Assembly: GCF_016775475.1 (NCBI RefSeq) | Contig: NZ_JAEUXJ010000011.1 | Coordinates: 62,001 to 126,000, forward strand | Direction of reading: 5' to 3' | Length of the DNA stretch: 64,000 nt | Origin: Belnapia mucosa | GTDB taxonomy: Bacteria; Pseudomonadota; Alphaproteobacteria; Acetobacterales; Acetobacteraceae | Part shown: piece by piece, positions 16,709-26,650 of the stretch | Layout of the letters: each line of letters begins with the position of its first letter | How positions within the stretch are numbered: the first letter of the stretch is position 1 | The notes under the pieces: model-generated | The model's input: the letters and a program-made list of their open reading frames with translations, nothing else | Database searches by the model: none | What the model was told of the DNA's origin: nothing | Translations under genes and position numbers: made by a program

Positions 16709-17728
16709 CTAGCGCTTGAACTCCTTGTTCCAGAAATCGATCAGCGCCGACTGGTTCTTGGCGATGTACTCGTAGTCGGGCGTGCGCAGCTTCGCCTGCT
16801 GCTCCGGCGTCAGGCTGATCTGCCTGGCGAGCTCGGGTGGGAGCTGGGCGTCGGTGACGGTCGGTGCATAGCCCATGCGGTCGGCGAAGGCGGTCTGCGC
16901 GCGGGCATCCAGCGCGGCGTTCAGATAGGCAAGCGCACCGTCGCGGTTGCGGGCATTCTTCGGTACCGCCATCTCGAAGCAGATGCTGGTCGCGCCCTCG
17001 CTCGGCACCGCAGCCTCGACGGGGATGCCGGACTTCTTCCACATGAAGCCGCGGGCCAGCCACATGATGGTCAGCCAGATCTCCTCCGACTTCAGCGCCG
17101 CCGCCAGCGCCTCGTTCGAGGGATAGACCTTGGCATCGAGGCTGCGCAGCTCCATCAGCTTCTTCTTGCCCGGCTCGTAGTTGTGCTCGTCGCCGCCGGC
17201 GGCGATCGAGGCGGCTTCCATGTTCTGCAGATGCAGGATGTCCACCAGCCCGACCCGGCCGCGGTATTTGGGGTCCCAGAGATCGGCATAGCCCTGCGGC
17301 GGCGCGGTGACCTTGGCCGGGTTGTACAGGATCACCTTGGCCGAGTAGATATGCGGCACCGAATAGGGCCGCTTCAGCGAGGGGATGGCCTTGCCGAGGT
17401 TCGGCACCCGCGCGGGATCGATCGGCTCGAACACGCCCTGCTGCGCCAGGGTGAACATGTCGACATCCGAGAGGCAGCAGACATCCATGCTGCCGCGGCG
17501 CGACTGGCGTTCGGCGATCAGCTTGGTCTTGCGCGGGTCCTGCGGGCCGACATCCTGCACCACCTCGACCCCGCGCGGGGCGAGCAGCGGCTTGTCGATA
17601 TTCGCCGAGAGCAGGTCGCCATAATCGCCGCCCCAGGTGCCGACCACGACCTGCGCCGATTGCGCGCGGGCGATGCGAAGGGCTGGAAGAGCGAGGCCGG
17701 CGCCGAGGGCGGTGCGGCGGGTCAGCAT
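16709..17728 (-). CDS. ABC importer periplasmic binding protein, PotD-like
   Basis: A 339-residue exported protein. The start at 17728 is supported by GGAGAC six bases upstream, and the N-terminus LTRRTALGAGLALPALRIARA is a twin-Arg-type signal peptide. VVVGTWGGDYGDLL and later YNPAKVTAPPQGYADLWDPKYRG match the spermidine/putrescine-type extracellular binding protein family (SBP_bac), which also includes opine, thiamine and other amine binders. The exact ligand is not determinable. It is encoded between the ATPase and the second permease. Confidence 0.88.
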   Translation of the reverse strand: MLTRRTALGAGLALPALRIARAQSAQVVVGTWGGDYGDLLSANIDKPLLAPRGVEVVQDVGPQDPRKTKLIAERQSRRGSMDVCCLSDVDMFTLAQQGVFEPIDPARVPNLGKAIPSLKRPYSVPHIYSAKVILYNPAKVTAPPQGYADLWDPKYRGRVGLVDILHLQNMEAASIAAGGDEHNYEPGKKKLMELRSLDAKVYPSNEALAAALKSEEIWLTIMWLARGFMWKKSGIPVEAAVPSEGATSICFEMAVPKNARNRDGALAYLNAALDARAQTAFADRMGYAPTVTDAQLPPELARQISLTPEQQAKLRTPDYEYIAKNQSALIDFWNKEFKR

Positions 17729-17741
17729 GGTTGCGTCTCCT

Positions 17742-18827
<1,086 letters not shown>

Positions 18828-19649
18828 TCAGACCACCCGGCTCAGCGAGACGAAGCGGTCGGTGACGAGCATCAGCGCGCCCACCAGCAGGATCTGCACC
18901 GTAGCGACGGCCGCGAGGGTCGGGTCGATGCGGAATTCCAGATAGTTGAGCATGGCGACCGGCAGGGTGGTGCGGCCGGGACCGACCAGCAGCAGGGTGA
19001 GCTCCAGATTTTCGAAGCTCTGGATGAAGCTGAACAGGCTGGCGGCGACCACGCCCGGGCGCAGCATCGGCAGGGTGACGCGGCGGAAGACGGTGAAAGG
19101 CCGGGCGCCGAGATTGGCCGCCGCTTCCTCCGGCGCGCGGTCGAGCCCGGCGAGCGAGGCGAGGACCATGCGCACCGTCCAGGGGATGGTCAGCAGCACA
19201 TGCGCTGCGACCAGGCCGGGCAGCGTGCCCTTGATGTCGTCATCCACCCAGAATTCGGCGCGGACATAGAAGATATACAGCGCCGTCCCGGCGACCAGCC
19301 CAGGCACGGCGAGCGGGCCGAGCAGCAGCGTGTTCAGCGCCCCGCCCAGTGCCTGCCAGCGGCCGCGGAAGCTGCGATCGAGCGCCAGCGCCGCCGCGGT
19401 GCCGAGCGGCACGCCGATCGCCGCCGCGATGAGGGCGAGCTGGAGGGAGGTGGCGAAGCCGCGGGCGAATTCCCGCCTGTCCCAGGCATTGCCATACCAG
19501 GCGAGGGTGAACCCGTCGGGCGGGAAGGAGACGATCTCCTGCGCAAAGAGGCTGATCAGCATGACGGCGAGCACCGGTGCGAGGATCAGCGCATAGGCGC
19601 CCCCCACCGCCAGGCCAAAAGCCAGCCTCTGCAGCCGCCACCCTGCCAT
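18828..19649 (-). CDS. ABC importer permease, first gene of the operon
   Basis: The frame is open upstream to 19790, but the ATG at 19649 (MAGWRLQRLAFG) is preferred. GGGGG lies 4 bases upstream, and the protein then begins just before its first membrane helix, giving 273 residues. It has about six membrane segments, and the ATPase-coupling loop is EEAAANLGARPFTVFRRVTLPMLRPG. It pairs with the permease at 15866-16696. The order permease-ATPase-binding protein-permease is typical for polyamine/opine importers. Confidence 0.85.
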   Translation of the reverse strand: MAGWRLQRLAFGLAVGGAYALILAPVLAVMLISLFAQEIVSFPPDGFTLAWYGNAWDRREFARGFATSLQLALIAAAIGVPLGTAAALALDRSFRGRWQALGGALNTLLLGPLAVPGLVAGTALYIFYVRAEFWVDDDIKGTLPGLVAAHVLLTIPWTVRMVLASLAGLDRAPEEAAANLGARPFTVFRRVTLPMLRPGVVAASLFSFIQSFENLELTLLLVGPGRTTLPVAMLNYLEFRIDPTLAAVATVQILLVGALMLVTDRFVSLSRVV

Positions 19650-19794
19650 TGCACCCCCGAACCCGTCTCCCGCCGGCAGGGTGGTGGGGGAAACCGCCCC
19701 GGTCAAGGATTGCAGGGCCATGCAGGGTTTGACGGAGGGTGGCGCCGCCTGTATGAACCGCGCCTGCATACGTCGTGAGCCGTGCTGCACCTGC

Positions 19795-19887
19795 GGAGGG
19801 GTGGCCGAGTGGCTGAAGGCGACGGTTTGCTAAACCGTTATAGGGGGTCAACCTCTATCGTGGGTTCGAATCCCATCCCCTCCGCCA
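19795..19887 (+). tRNA. tRNA-Ser, anticodon GCU
   Basis: Class II tRNA with acceptor stem GGAGGGG/CCCCTCC, discriminator G, and encoded CCA (19885-19887). The anticodon loop reads TTTGCTAAA, so the anticodon is GCU, decoding AGC/AGU. A long variable arm (TAGGGGGTCAACCTCTA region) and the T-loop GTTCGAATCC are intact. It is transcribed divergently from the importer operon. Confidence 0.95.
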
Positions 19888-19933
19888 CTTGGCTTCCGTT
19901 CCGTCCCGCCGGCATCACCACTCAGGCTGGCGA

Positions 19934-20419
19934 TCAGCCTGCACCGGTCCCGGAGTCGGCGGAGGCAGAGTTGCCCTTGCGCTGCGCGGCGCATTCCTTG
20001 GCATCCAGGGTCCAGCTCACATAGGTGCCGGCCGAGTCGACATACTGATGGGCTACCCGCGGATCGGCATCGGCATCGGTAGTCTCGAATTGGCCGAGCA
20101 ACTCGCAGGCCGTGCTGAATTTCGCCTGCTTCTGCCGCTGCGCGTAGCTCCGATGATTGCCCTCGATCGGCGAGGCGAGGGCATAGCGATAGACGATCGT
20201 ATTGCCTTCGACATAGGTCCGCAGGAGCATGGTCGTGCCATCGATCGGTTTCGGTGCCTCGGCATTGATCCCATCCGAGATGGTCTTGAGCTGCGCTGCC
20301 AGGGGCAGGCCGAAGGTTGCTGTGAAGGCGCGGTATCCGCTTTGCCCGAACAGGGCGGCCATCCCGAGCGTCAGGATCGGCGCCCCGATGCAGAGAAGAC
20401 GCTTGGCCGAATGCTTCAT
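19934..20419 (-). CDS. Membrane-anchored or secreted protein of unknown function
   Basis: I do not recognise the family. The 161-residue product from the ATG at 20419 (AGGGA nine bases upstream) begins KHSAKRLLCIGAPILTLGMAALFG, one N-terminal membrane helix or signal sequence. The remaining 125 residues are polar and likely extracytoplasmic, with two cysteines (in TACELL and AKECAA) that could form a disulfide. The arrangement resembles small periplasmic proteins whose single known feature is a Cys pair. It lies 46 bases after the tRNA, on the other strand, at the edge of the odd-composition region. Confidence 0.6.
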   Translation of the reverse strand: MKHSAKRLLCIGAPILTLGMAALFGQSGYRAFTATFGLPLAAQLKTISDGINAEAPKPIDGTTMLLRTYVEGNTIVYRYALASPIEGNHRSYAQRQKQAKFSTACELLGQFETTDADADPRVAHQYVDSAGTYVSWTLDAKECAAQRKGNSASADSGTGAG

Positions 20420-20533
20420 GACACGTCCCTCGATTCCGAACGGGTTATCCCAGTATTCCGGCTTGAACCTGCCGATGGCGTGCTCACCGCCGAAGGAAAG
20501 CTCGCAGCGGTGGCGCATCCGTTCTGCCAACTG

Positions 20534-20674
20534 TTAAGCGGCGGAGGTTCTTCCTCTCGCGAAACCCGCCAGAACCGCTATGCCGAACGCCGGAGCAACT
20601 TTGACGGCCACGCCGATGCCGGCATGGGTGGCGATGCCACATAGGAAAGCGACGAGAAGAATGTCGTCCAACAC
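20534..20674 (-). CDS. Possible 46-residue membrane peptide (GTG start)
   Basis: An open frame from the GTG at 20674, with AAAGGCG about seven bases upstream, to the TAA at 20534-20536. The product, VLDDILLVAFLCGIATHAGI and onward, is strongly hydrophobic with one or two potential membrane helices and an Arg-containing tail. No homologue is recognised. A TTG directly follows the GTG. It could be a real small membrane protein or chance; frame openness over 46 codons proves little. Confidence 0.3.
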   Translation of the reverse strand: MLDDILLVAFLCGIATHAGIGVAVKVAPAFGIAVLAGFARGRTSAA

Positions 20675-21303
20675 GGTCTACGCCTTTCTGCAATAATTGC
20701 TAATTGGATAAGTCTTCAGTTTGGTGCGAGGTCCATTCGGTTCCTGATATATTATATCTATATGAAAATAAAAATCATCTACTCTAGTCCTCGGTTTGTC
20801 GGGACTCAGTATGTCGGTTGCCAATGGATGGGCCCCATTGCTGGAGCCTTCATGATGGGAGCGATCGAGACCAGCGACGGGATTGGCACTGAGTGGCCGT
20901 CAAGCCGGTGGGATGCGAACCTCTCGCTATTGGAGCAAACATCAGCCCAAGCCGGGCCGACGCAGGACGCCATCGATCTCCGGGCTTCAGCCGTTTGGTG
21001 GTCGGGCCGGAGTGGCCAGGGGGCGCTGAAGGTCGACACGCCACAGGTGTGACAGGAGCCGACCCTTGCCTCGTTATTCAGTCGATCAGCAACAGCAGCG
21101 CAACACCATAGGCGCACGCCAAGAGCATTACGGCGATCCATACAGCCCAGAGGCGGGGAGGTCGCTGGTCCACCCCGCGAGGATGGCACCAGACAATCTC
21201 GTTGCAATAGCCACATTACTACGTGTGAATATTATTTCAGCGGTCTGCTGCTCAATTTGTAATCCTTCTGGCCCCTTGGGCTGGATGAATGGCAGAAAGG
21301 ATG
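20675..21303. other. Gene-poor region of atypical composition
   Basis: About 630 bases without a convincing gene. 20690-20790 is strikingly AT-rich for this genome (TGATATATTATATCTATATG near 20745-20765). The rest is of intermediate G+C. Open frames of 60-136 codons exist on both strands but none has a ribosome binding site, domain or coding bias I can support. One minus-strand frame (21078-21215) reads CGYCNEIVWC followed by a membrane helix ending in a leucine run. It opens directly after two stop codons and has no start, so it looks like a gene remnant. Confidence 0.4.
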
Positions 21304-21305
21304 AG

Positions 21306-21327
21306 TGATCGGGTACGGAACCGATCA
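21306..21327. terminator. Stem-loop downstream of the Crp/Fnr gene
   Basis: TGATCGG (21306-21312) pairs with CCGATCA (21321-21327) around an eight-base loop. On the minus strand a pyrimidine-rich but not T-pure tail (CTCATCCTTTCTGCC) follows. It is a weak terminator candidate for transcripts from 21404-22132. Confidence 0.3.
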
Positions 21328-21403
21328 CCAGTGGTAGAAAAAGCGACAAGATATGTCGCATTTTGTTAAAGACCGACGGTTGGGCGCAGAGTTTGCACAA
21401 GCC

Positions 21404-22132
21404 TCAGTTGGCGTCGCGGCGTGGCTCGAACAGCCGTTCCTCGGCGCGACGGACCACGTGGTAGCATTCGCAACTCGCGGCCTCGAGCCCGGGCCGGTCG
21501 GTGATGGTAACGCGGCCGCTAGCATAGCGAATCAAGCCCGATTTCTGCAGCGCGCTGGCGGCAACCGTCACGCCCGCCCTCCGCACCCCGAGCATCATCG
21601 CCAGGAATTCGTGCGTGACGGGGACGATGTCGTCCTCGCTGCGGTCATGGGCCATCAGCAGCCAGCGCGCCAGGCGATGGTTCAGCAGATGACGCCCGTT
21701 GCAGGCCGCGGTCCGCGCCACCTGGCCGTGGTGCACCAAAGAATAGCGCCGCAGCAGCCGGGCAAAGCCGGGCAGCTCGTCGAGCGCTTCCCGGAATGCC
21801 GGGGCAGCCATCCGGAAGGCGGTGCCGGGGGACTGGACCATGCCTTCCAGGTCGTCGAGCTCGTCATCCAGCAGCAGCGGCAGGCCGATCATGCCCTCCA
21901 GCCCGATGATGCCCACCTCGGCGCTGTCGCCATTCTCGAGCGTCGCCACCATGGAGCACCAGCCGGACTCGATGAAATGAACCGCCTGCATGGGCTTGGC
22001 CGGCGCCTGCACCACGGCCCGCAGGTTCAGATCGACCGGCTCCAGCCGCGGCCAGAGCTGTTCCAACTCCTCGGGCGGTAGCGCGTTCAGCAGCCGGTTC
22101 CGGGGTCGAGACGGTGAGGGGAGGGAATGCAA
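21404..22132 (-). CDS. Crp/Fnr-family transcription regulator
   Basis: A 242-residue protein using a TTG start at 22132, justified by GAGGAG six bases upstream. Residues about 15-125 form a cyclic-nucleotide-binding-like beta-barrel without the Cys set of FNR, so no iron-sulfur sensing is expected. Residues about 150-225 form a Crp winged helix (THEFLAMMLGVRRAGVTVAA is the recognition helix region). The subgroup resembles the Crp/Fnr regulators of alphaproteobacteria that keep a LEGMIG/GLP motif. The targets are unknown; it is divergent from a small hypothetical gene. Confidence 0.85.
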   Translation of the reverse strand: MHSLPSPSRPRNRLLNALPPEELEQLWPRLEPVDLNLRAVVQAPAKPMQAVHFIESGWCSMVATLENGDSAEVGIIGLEGMIGLPLLLDDELDDLEGMVQSPGTAFRMAAPAFREALDELPGFARLLRRYSLVHHGQVARTAACNGRHLLNHRLARWLLMAHDRSEDDIVPVTHEFLAMMLGVRRAGVTVAASALQKSGLIRYASGRVTITDRPGLEAASCECYHVVRRAEERLFEPRRDAN

Positions 22133-22386
22133 GAGTCGCTCCTCACAGAGTTGGCGGGAGCACCGGCTTCATTCTGTCCAGCGCAGCCGGAACGGCACAG
22201 GTGTATTCGATATCAACCCTCGCTGCGCAAAGGTCTGTACCGCAATGGCCGGACGGGGCACGGCGGGCACACATTGCCGTGCCTGGCGGCAGCGCCTGCG
22301 CCCTAGCTGAGGTACATCAGCGGACAGGCGAGCGGCGTGGGATAGGTCTAGGAATCAGGGACAATAACCAAGGGAGGCTGCATCTC

Positions 22387-22692
22387 ATGCCTGCCATTTC
22401 GAATTCGGTTGCCACGCGGCGCGCCTTGGCGGCCTCGAGGCTGGCCCAGCACTGCCTGCATCACGGCCTGCCCCTGGCGGCGTTGGCCAGCGCCCGCGCC
22501 GCCGCGCGCTCGGCGCTGCTGGCCTTAGGCTCGGCGCCGTCGCGGCCCAAGGATCCGGATGTCCTGGCGATGGTGGACATGGCGCCCTGGCGCCCGATCC
22601 AGATCGATCCGGCCCAGCAGGAGCCGCGAATCCGCGGCGTGTTGGATGCGGTGGAGCGGCTGCTGGGGGCGGAGCGCCAGCGCTTGACCTGA
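22387..22692 (+). CDS. Conserved-looking hypothetical protein, 101 residues
   Basis: I do not recognise the family. The ATG at 22387 is preceded by GGGAGG about 12 bases upstream. The N-terminal 60 residues are Ala/Leu-rich and helical (RRALAASRLAQHCLHHGLPL), and the end is more charged (VLDAVERLLGAERQRLT). No signal peptide or enzyme motif is present. It converges with the thioesterase gene, 11 bases apart. The open frame continues upstream, but the good ribosome site decides this start. Confidence 0.5.
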   Translation: MPAISNSVATRRALAASRLAQHCLHHGLPLAALASARAAARSALLALGSAPSRPKDPDVLAMVDMAPWRPIQIDPAQQEPRIRGVLDAVERLLGAERQRLT

Positions 22693-22703
22693 CCCGACCC
22701 CGG

Positions 22704-23153
22704 CTAGTCCCGCGGCCCCAGCACCGCCATCACCCCGCTGGCCCGGGCCACGCGGCGCCCATCCGCGAGCAGGGCGCCTTCGGTGAAGCAGAGATTGCGG
22801 CCGAGGCGGGTGACCTCGGCCCGGATCTCCAGCCAGCAGCCCTCCCGCGCCGGGGCGAGGTAGTCGAGGGCGAGGTTCACCGTCGTCAGCTGGTGGCGCG
22901 GCCAGCCGGCCCGCTCGCGCATCACCGCGGCCGCATGGATCAGCCCGAGATCGGCCAGCGTGGCGAGGAAGCCGCCATGCGCGGCACCGACTGAATTGCA
23001 GTGCCGGGGCTGCAGCCGCAGGCCGAGGCTGACCTCGGCCTCGCCGCGCTTCGACCAGAATGGGCCGAGCTCCTGCGCATAGGCGCCGCCATGGGTGGCG
23101 AGGACGAAGCCCTCGGGCACGTCATCCGGAATGCTCGGATGCGTCAAAGCCAT
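22704..23153 (-). CDS. PaaI-family acyl-CoA thioesterase
   Basis: A 149-residue single hot-dog domain with the family helix motif NSVGAAHGGFLATLADLGL and the strand LTTVNLALDYLAPA. PaaI-type thioesterases hydrolyse aromatic or short acyl-CoA thioesters in the cytoplasm. The start at 23153 has GGAGAGGG upstream; a longer in-frame extension to 23210 lacks support. The gene lies 74 bases downstream of the carboxylesterase on the same strand. Confidence 0.85.
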   Translation of the reverse strand: MALTHPSIPDDVPEGFVLATHGGAYAQELGPFWSKRGEAEVSLGLRLQPRHCNSVGAAHGGFLATLADLGLIHAAAVMRERAGWPRHQLTTVNLALDYLAPAREGCWLEIRAEVTRLGRNLCFTEGALLADGRRVARASGVMAVLGPRD

Positions 23154-23227
23154 GCCCTCTCCTTCGCCGCCGGTGCGGTGCAGCATGGCAAGCCGCCCCC
23201 GGCCGGGCAAGCCGGGGGCAGTCCGGT

Positions 23228-24871
23228 TCAGTCGCGGGCGAAGGTCACCGAATGGCTGTATTCGAAGCGCGGCACCGGCTGCAGCGCACGGCGCTCCGCC
23301 CCGGCCGGGTCCTTGGCGAGCCGCGCCTCATTGCCGAGGCGCATGGTCGGGCGGCTCTCCGCCTCATAGGCGGGCCATTCCGGCAGGTCAGGCCCCTGCG
23401 GCCGGCCAGTGCGGGCGAAGCCGGCCCAGAGCGCCATCATTCGCCGCCGCACCGCCGGCAATTCGGGCCCCTGGCCGGTGAATTCGGCCGCCGTGCCGAG
23501 ATTGCCGAAGACGAAGGGCAGTTCCGCCGTATGCGGGGTGCGCAGCCGCCCGCCCATGGCCGGGCTGCGCCAGTCGAAGAGGTAGAGCCAGGCCGGCGCC
23601 CCGCCCGATTTCGCCTTCAACTCGGCGGCCTGGATCATGCCCATGCGGTAATTCTGGTCCGACCCGATCGCCACCAGCAGGTCGCTCGGCGAGGCCTGGG
23701 GCAGCGCGGCCCGATACTCCGCCAGGATCCGGTCGGTAGTCGCGGCATCGATGCGGAGGAAGCGCTGCACCCGCCGGCGCAGCTGCTCCTCGCCGAGGGC
23801 AAAATTCGCCTCGTTCGGGGCGAGGTAGAAGGTGATCTCGGTCTCGGCCGAGCCGATCAGCAGCGGCACCTCCCGGGCCGGCGCCGGCGCGGCGGTGTCG
23901 AAGGGATGCGCCTGGAACACCACGCCATCCAGCACCGGGCGGAAGTTGTTGGCGCCCCCATTGGCTGCGACCACCTTGGCCATGGCCGCCAGCAGCCGGT
24001 CGGTGGGGATCTCCCGCAGCCGCGCCGCGTCGCCGGGACGCAGCTCGAATTCCGTGAGCAGCCCATGCGCGGCGCGGGCGGCATCCTCGGGCGAGGCCAG
24101 GCGCAGCGCGCCGGAGCCGCTCTGCATGATGGCGCGGTGGAACAACCCCTTCGCCTCCGGGGCCGCCATCATGGCACTGACCTTCGCCGCGCCGCCGGAC
24201 TGGCCGAAGATGGTGACGCAGCCGGGATCGCCGCCGAAGGCCTCGGCATTGTCGCGCACCCAGCGCAGCGCCGCGATCATGTCCCGCACGCCGTTATTGC
24301 CGGCGCCTTGCGGCAGCCCCGAATCCTGGAGGAAGCCGAACAGGTTCAGGCGATGGTTGACGGCAACGACGACGACATCCTGTTCCCGCGCCAGGGCGCT
24401 GCCATCGAGCACGGGGACCGTGCCGGCGCCGGTGCTCCAGGCGCCGCCATGCAGCCAGACCAGGATCGGCCGCCGCTTCCCGTCCCGCAGCCCGGGCGTA
24501 TAGATGCAGAGCGTCAGGCAATCCTCGCTCTGCGGCGTGGCGAGGTCGGTATAGGCGAAGACCGGCAGGTTGCTGCCGCGGAGCTGGGGCGCCGCGGGGC
24601 CGTGCCTAATCGCATCACGCTCGCCGGCCCAGGGCGCGGCCGGCTGCGGCGGCGTGAAGCGGGCGGCGCCGAGCGGGCTGGCAGCATAGGGGATGCCCTT
24701 GAAGCTCATCACGCCATCAGTGGAGCTGCCGCGCAGCTTGCCCTGGGCGGTTTCGGCCAGCGGCTCGGTCGCCGCCAGGGCGCGACCGCCGAGGCCGGGG
24801 AGGGGCAGGGCGGCGAGGGCGGCGGCGGAGAGAAGGGGGCGACGCGGCATCGCGGCTCGGCTTTCGGTCAT
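23228..24871 (-). CDS. Exported type-B carboxylesterase
   Basis: A 547-residue protein. The start at 24871 is chosen for GAGGAAG seven bases upstream. The N-terminus PRRPLLSAAALAALPLPG suggests Tat or Sec export. Family motifs are FKGIPYAASPLG, EDCLTLCIYTP, the oxyanion segment VWLHGGAW, the nucleophile elbow FGQSGGA (Gln in place of the more usual Glu, as in many bacterial members), the acid in GSAETEITF and the His in RTPHTAELPFVFG. Its substrate is unknown. The first 22 bases around its start are identical to those of the CoA-transferase gene at 338. Confidence 0.9.
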   Translation of the reverse strand: MTESRAAMPRRPLLSAAALAALPLPGLGGRALAATEPLAETAQGKLRGSSTDGVMSFKGIPYAASPLGAARFTPPQPAAPWAGERDAIRHGPAAPQLRGSNLPVFAYTDLATPQSEDCLTLCIYTPGLRDGKRRPILVWLHGGAWSTGAGTVPVLDGSALAREQDVVVVAVNHRLNLFGFLQDSGLPQGAGNNGVRDMIAALRWVRDNAEAFGGDPGCVTIFGQSGGAAKVSAMMAAPEAKGLFHRAIMQSGSGALRLASPEDAARAAHGLLTEFELRPGDAARLREIPTDRLLAAMAKVVAANGGANNFRPVLDGVVFQAHPFDTAAPAPAREVPLLIGSAETEITFYLAPNEANFALGEEQLRRRVQRFLRIDAATTDRILAEYRAALPQASPSDLLVAIGSDQNYRMGMIQAAELKAKSGGAPAWLYLFDWRSPAMGGRLRTPHTAELPFVFGNLGTAAEFTGQGPELPAVRRRMMALWAGFARTGRPQGPDLPEWPAYEAESRPTMRLGNEARLAKDPAGAERRALQPVPRFEYSHSVTFARD

Positions 24872-25137
24872 GGACGGGCTTCCTCGGTCTTTGGCCGGGA
24901 GCATGACGCAGCGGGATGGGCGGGAGAAGGCCGGGCTCAGCCTCGTTGCAGCAGCGGCCGCAGCCCGCGCAGAGCCGCCAGCGCCTCGATCTCCAGCGTC
25001 GCGGCGGATGAGGCGCCTGGCCTGCCGCTGCAGCGCGGAGCCCGGTGGCGGCCAGCATGCGCCGCCGCGCCGTGCCGATCCTGCTTCCCCCAATTCTGCC
25101 CGGCGGTCCAGCATGGCCGCCGAGACAGGGGGAAACG

Positions 25138-26532
25138 CTACCCCGCCGCGGCCAGGATGCGGTCCATCGCCTCGGTCCGGCCGAGCGCGGCGAGGACGGC
25201 ATCGATCGGCGGGCTCTGGGTGCTGCCGCTGAGGGCGATGCGCAGCGGCTGCGCCACCTGGCCGAGTTTCATCCCCTTCACGTCGCTGTAGTCGCGCAGC
25301 CAGTTCATCAGATCCGTCTGCTCCCAGGGCGCGTCGTTCAGGAATTGCGCGAGGTCGGCGAGCAGGGCCTTGGCCTCGGGCGTGAGCTGCGCGGCGGCCT
25401 TGGGATCGAGGGCGGGCGGGCCCTCCTGCGCGGCGAAGGCGGCGGCGGAGGTCAGCTCCTCCAGCGTCTTCGCCCGCTCCTTCAGCGCCGGCATCAGGGC
25501 GCGCACGCGGTCGCCGCCGAGCGTGCCGAAATCGACGCCGCGGCGAGTGAGGCGCTTCAGCACCTCCTCCGTCAGCCGCGCATCATCGGCGGCGCGGAGA
25601 TAGACGCCGTTCAGATGCGTCAGCTTCGCATAATCCATGCGCGAGGCGGCACGGCCGACATCCTTCAGGTCGAAGAGCTCGATCGCGCGCGGGCGGGGGA
25701 CGAATTCCTCGTCGCCATGGCCCCAGCCGAGGCGCAGCAGGTAGTTGCAGACCGCCTCCGGCAGGAAGCCCTGCGCCTCGAATTCCATCACGCCGACGGC
25801 GCCGTGGCGCTTCGAGAGCTTGGCGCCGTCGGCGCCATGGATCAGCGGGATATGCGCGAAATGCGGCCGGTGCCAGCCCATGGCGTCATAGACCATGCAC
25901 TGACGGAAGGTGTTGGTCAGGTGGTCGTCGCCGCGGATGACATGGGTGATCCGCATGTCGTGGTCGTCCACCACCACCGCATGCAGATAGGTCGGCGTGC
26001 CATCCGAGCGGAGGATGATCATGTCGTCCAGCTCGGCATTGGCGACGCGCACCTCGCCCTGCACCAGGTCCGGCACCACCGTCTCGCCGCCGCGCGGGGC
26101 CTTGATGCGGATCACTGGCGCGACCGAGGGGGCGGCGGCGGGGTCGAGGCCGATCCAGCGGCTGCCGTCATACTTGAACGGGCGCTTGGCGGCCTCCGCC
26201 TCGGCCCGCATCGCGGCCAGCTCCTCCGGCGTGTCAAAGGCAAGATAGGCGGCGCCGCGGGCCAGCAGTTCCCGCGCCACCTCGGCATGGCGGGCCTCGC
26301 GGCTGGACTGCATCACCGGCGCCTCATCCGGCGAGAGGCCGAGCCAGGCGAGACTGTCGAGGATCTGCTGCACCGCCTCGGCGGTGGAGCGCGCCTTGTC
26401 GGTATCCTCGATGCGGAGGAGGTATTCGCCGCCATGATGGCGGGCAAAGAGGAAGTTGAAGAGGGCAGTGCGGGCCCCGCCGATATGCAGGAAGCCGGTG
26501 GGCGAGGGGGCGAAGCGGGTGCGGACGGACAT
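25138..26532 (-). CDS. gltX: Glutamyl-tRNA synthetase
   Basis: A 464-residue class I synthetase with the HIGH-type motif PSPTGFLHIGGART near the N-terminus and the KMSKS-type loop AKLSKRHGA near residue 240. The C-terminal anticodon-binding region is complete. It charges tRNA-Glu, and possibly tRNA-Gln in organisms using the GatCAB route. It is transcribed divergently from comEC across a 118-base shared promoter region. The 265 bases between it and the carboxylesterase hold no supported gene. Confidence 0.95.
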   Translation of the reverse strand: MSVRTRFAPSPTGFLHIGGARTALFNFLFARHHGGEYLLRIEDTDKARSTAEAVQQILDSLAWLGLSPDEAPVMQSSREARHAEVARELLARGAAYLAFDTPEELAAMRAEAEAAKRPFKYDGSRWIGLDPAAAPSVAPVIRIKAPRGGETVVPDLVQGEVRVANAELDDMIILRSDGTPTYLHAVVVDDHDMRITHVIRGDDHLTNTFRQCMVYDAMGWHRPHFAHIPLIHGADGAKLSKRHGAVGVMEFEAQGFLPEAVCNYLLRLGWGHGDEEFVPRPRAIELFDLKDVGRAASRMDYAKLTHLNGVYLRAADDARLTEEVLKRLTRRGVDFGTLGGDRVRALMPALKERAKTLEELTSAAAFAAQEGPPALDPKAAAQLTPEAKALLADLAQFLNDAPWEQTDLMNWLRDYSDVKGMKLGQVAQPLRIALSGSTQSPPIDAVLAALGRTEAMDRILAAAG

Positions 26533-26650
26533 GGCTCGGGCCTGAAGGGGTTGCGCGCCGTATAGCCCCGGCCGGCTGCGGGGGGAAAGCCTGGGGACCG
26601 GCAGGTTCCAGTTGCATTCGTTCCGAACACGGTGAAATATCGGGAAAGAA

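Noticed and set aside
19885..20420. A direct repeat of the tRNA-Ser 3' end marking an attachment site
   Set aside because: No second copy of the tRNA 3' sequence was seen in the window and there is no integrase gene.
20762..21052. A 96-codon plus-strand frame starting MKIKIIYSSP in the AT-rich patch
   Set aside because: No ribosome binding site, no recognisable domain and no consistent codon bias; likely chance.
24872..25137. Short open frames between the carboxylesterase and gltX
   Set aside because: Several frames are open but overlap each other, lack start sites and match nothing recognisable.
26605..26619. GTTC-N7-ATTC upstream of gltX/comEC as a LexA box
   Set aside because: One mismatch in the essential GTTC half, and no expectation that either gene is SOS-controlled. 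Kept only as a weak possibility.
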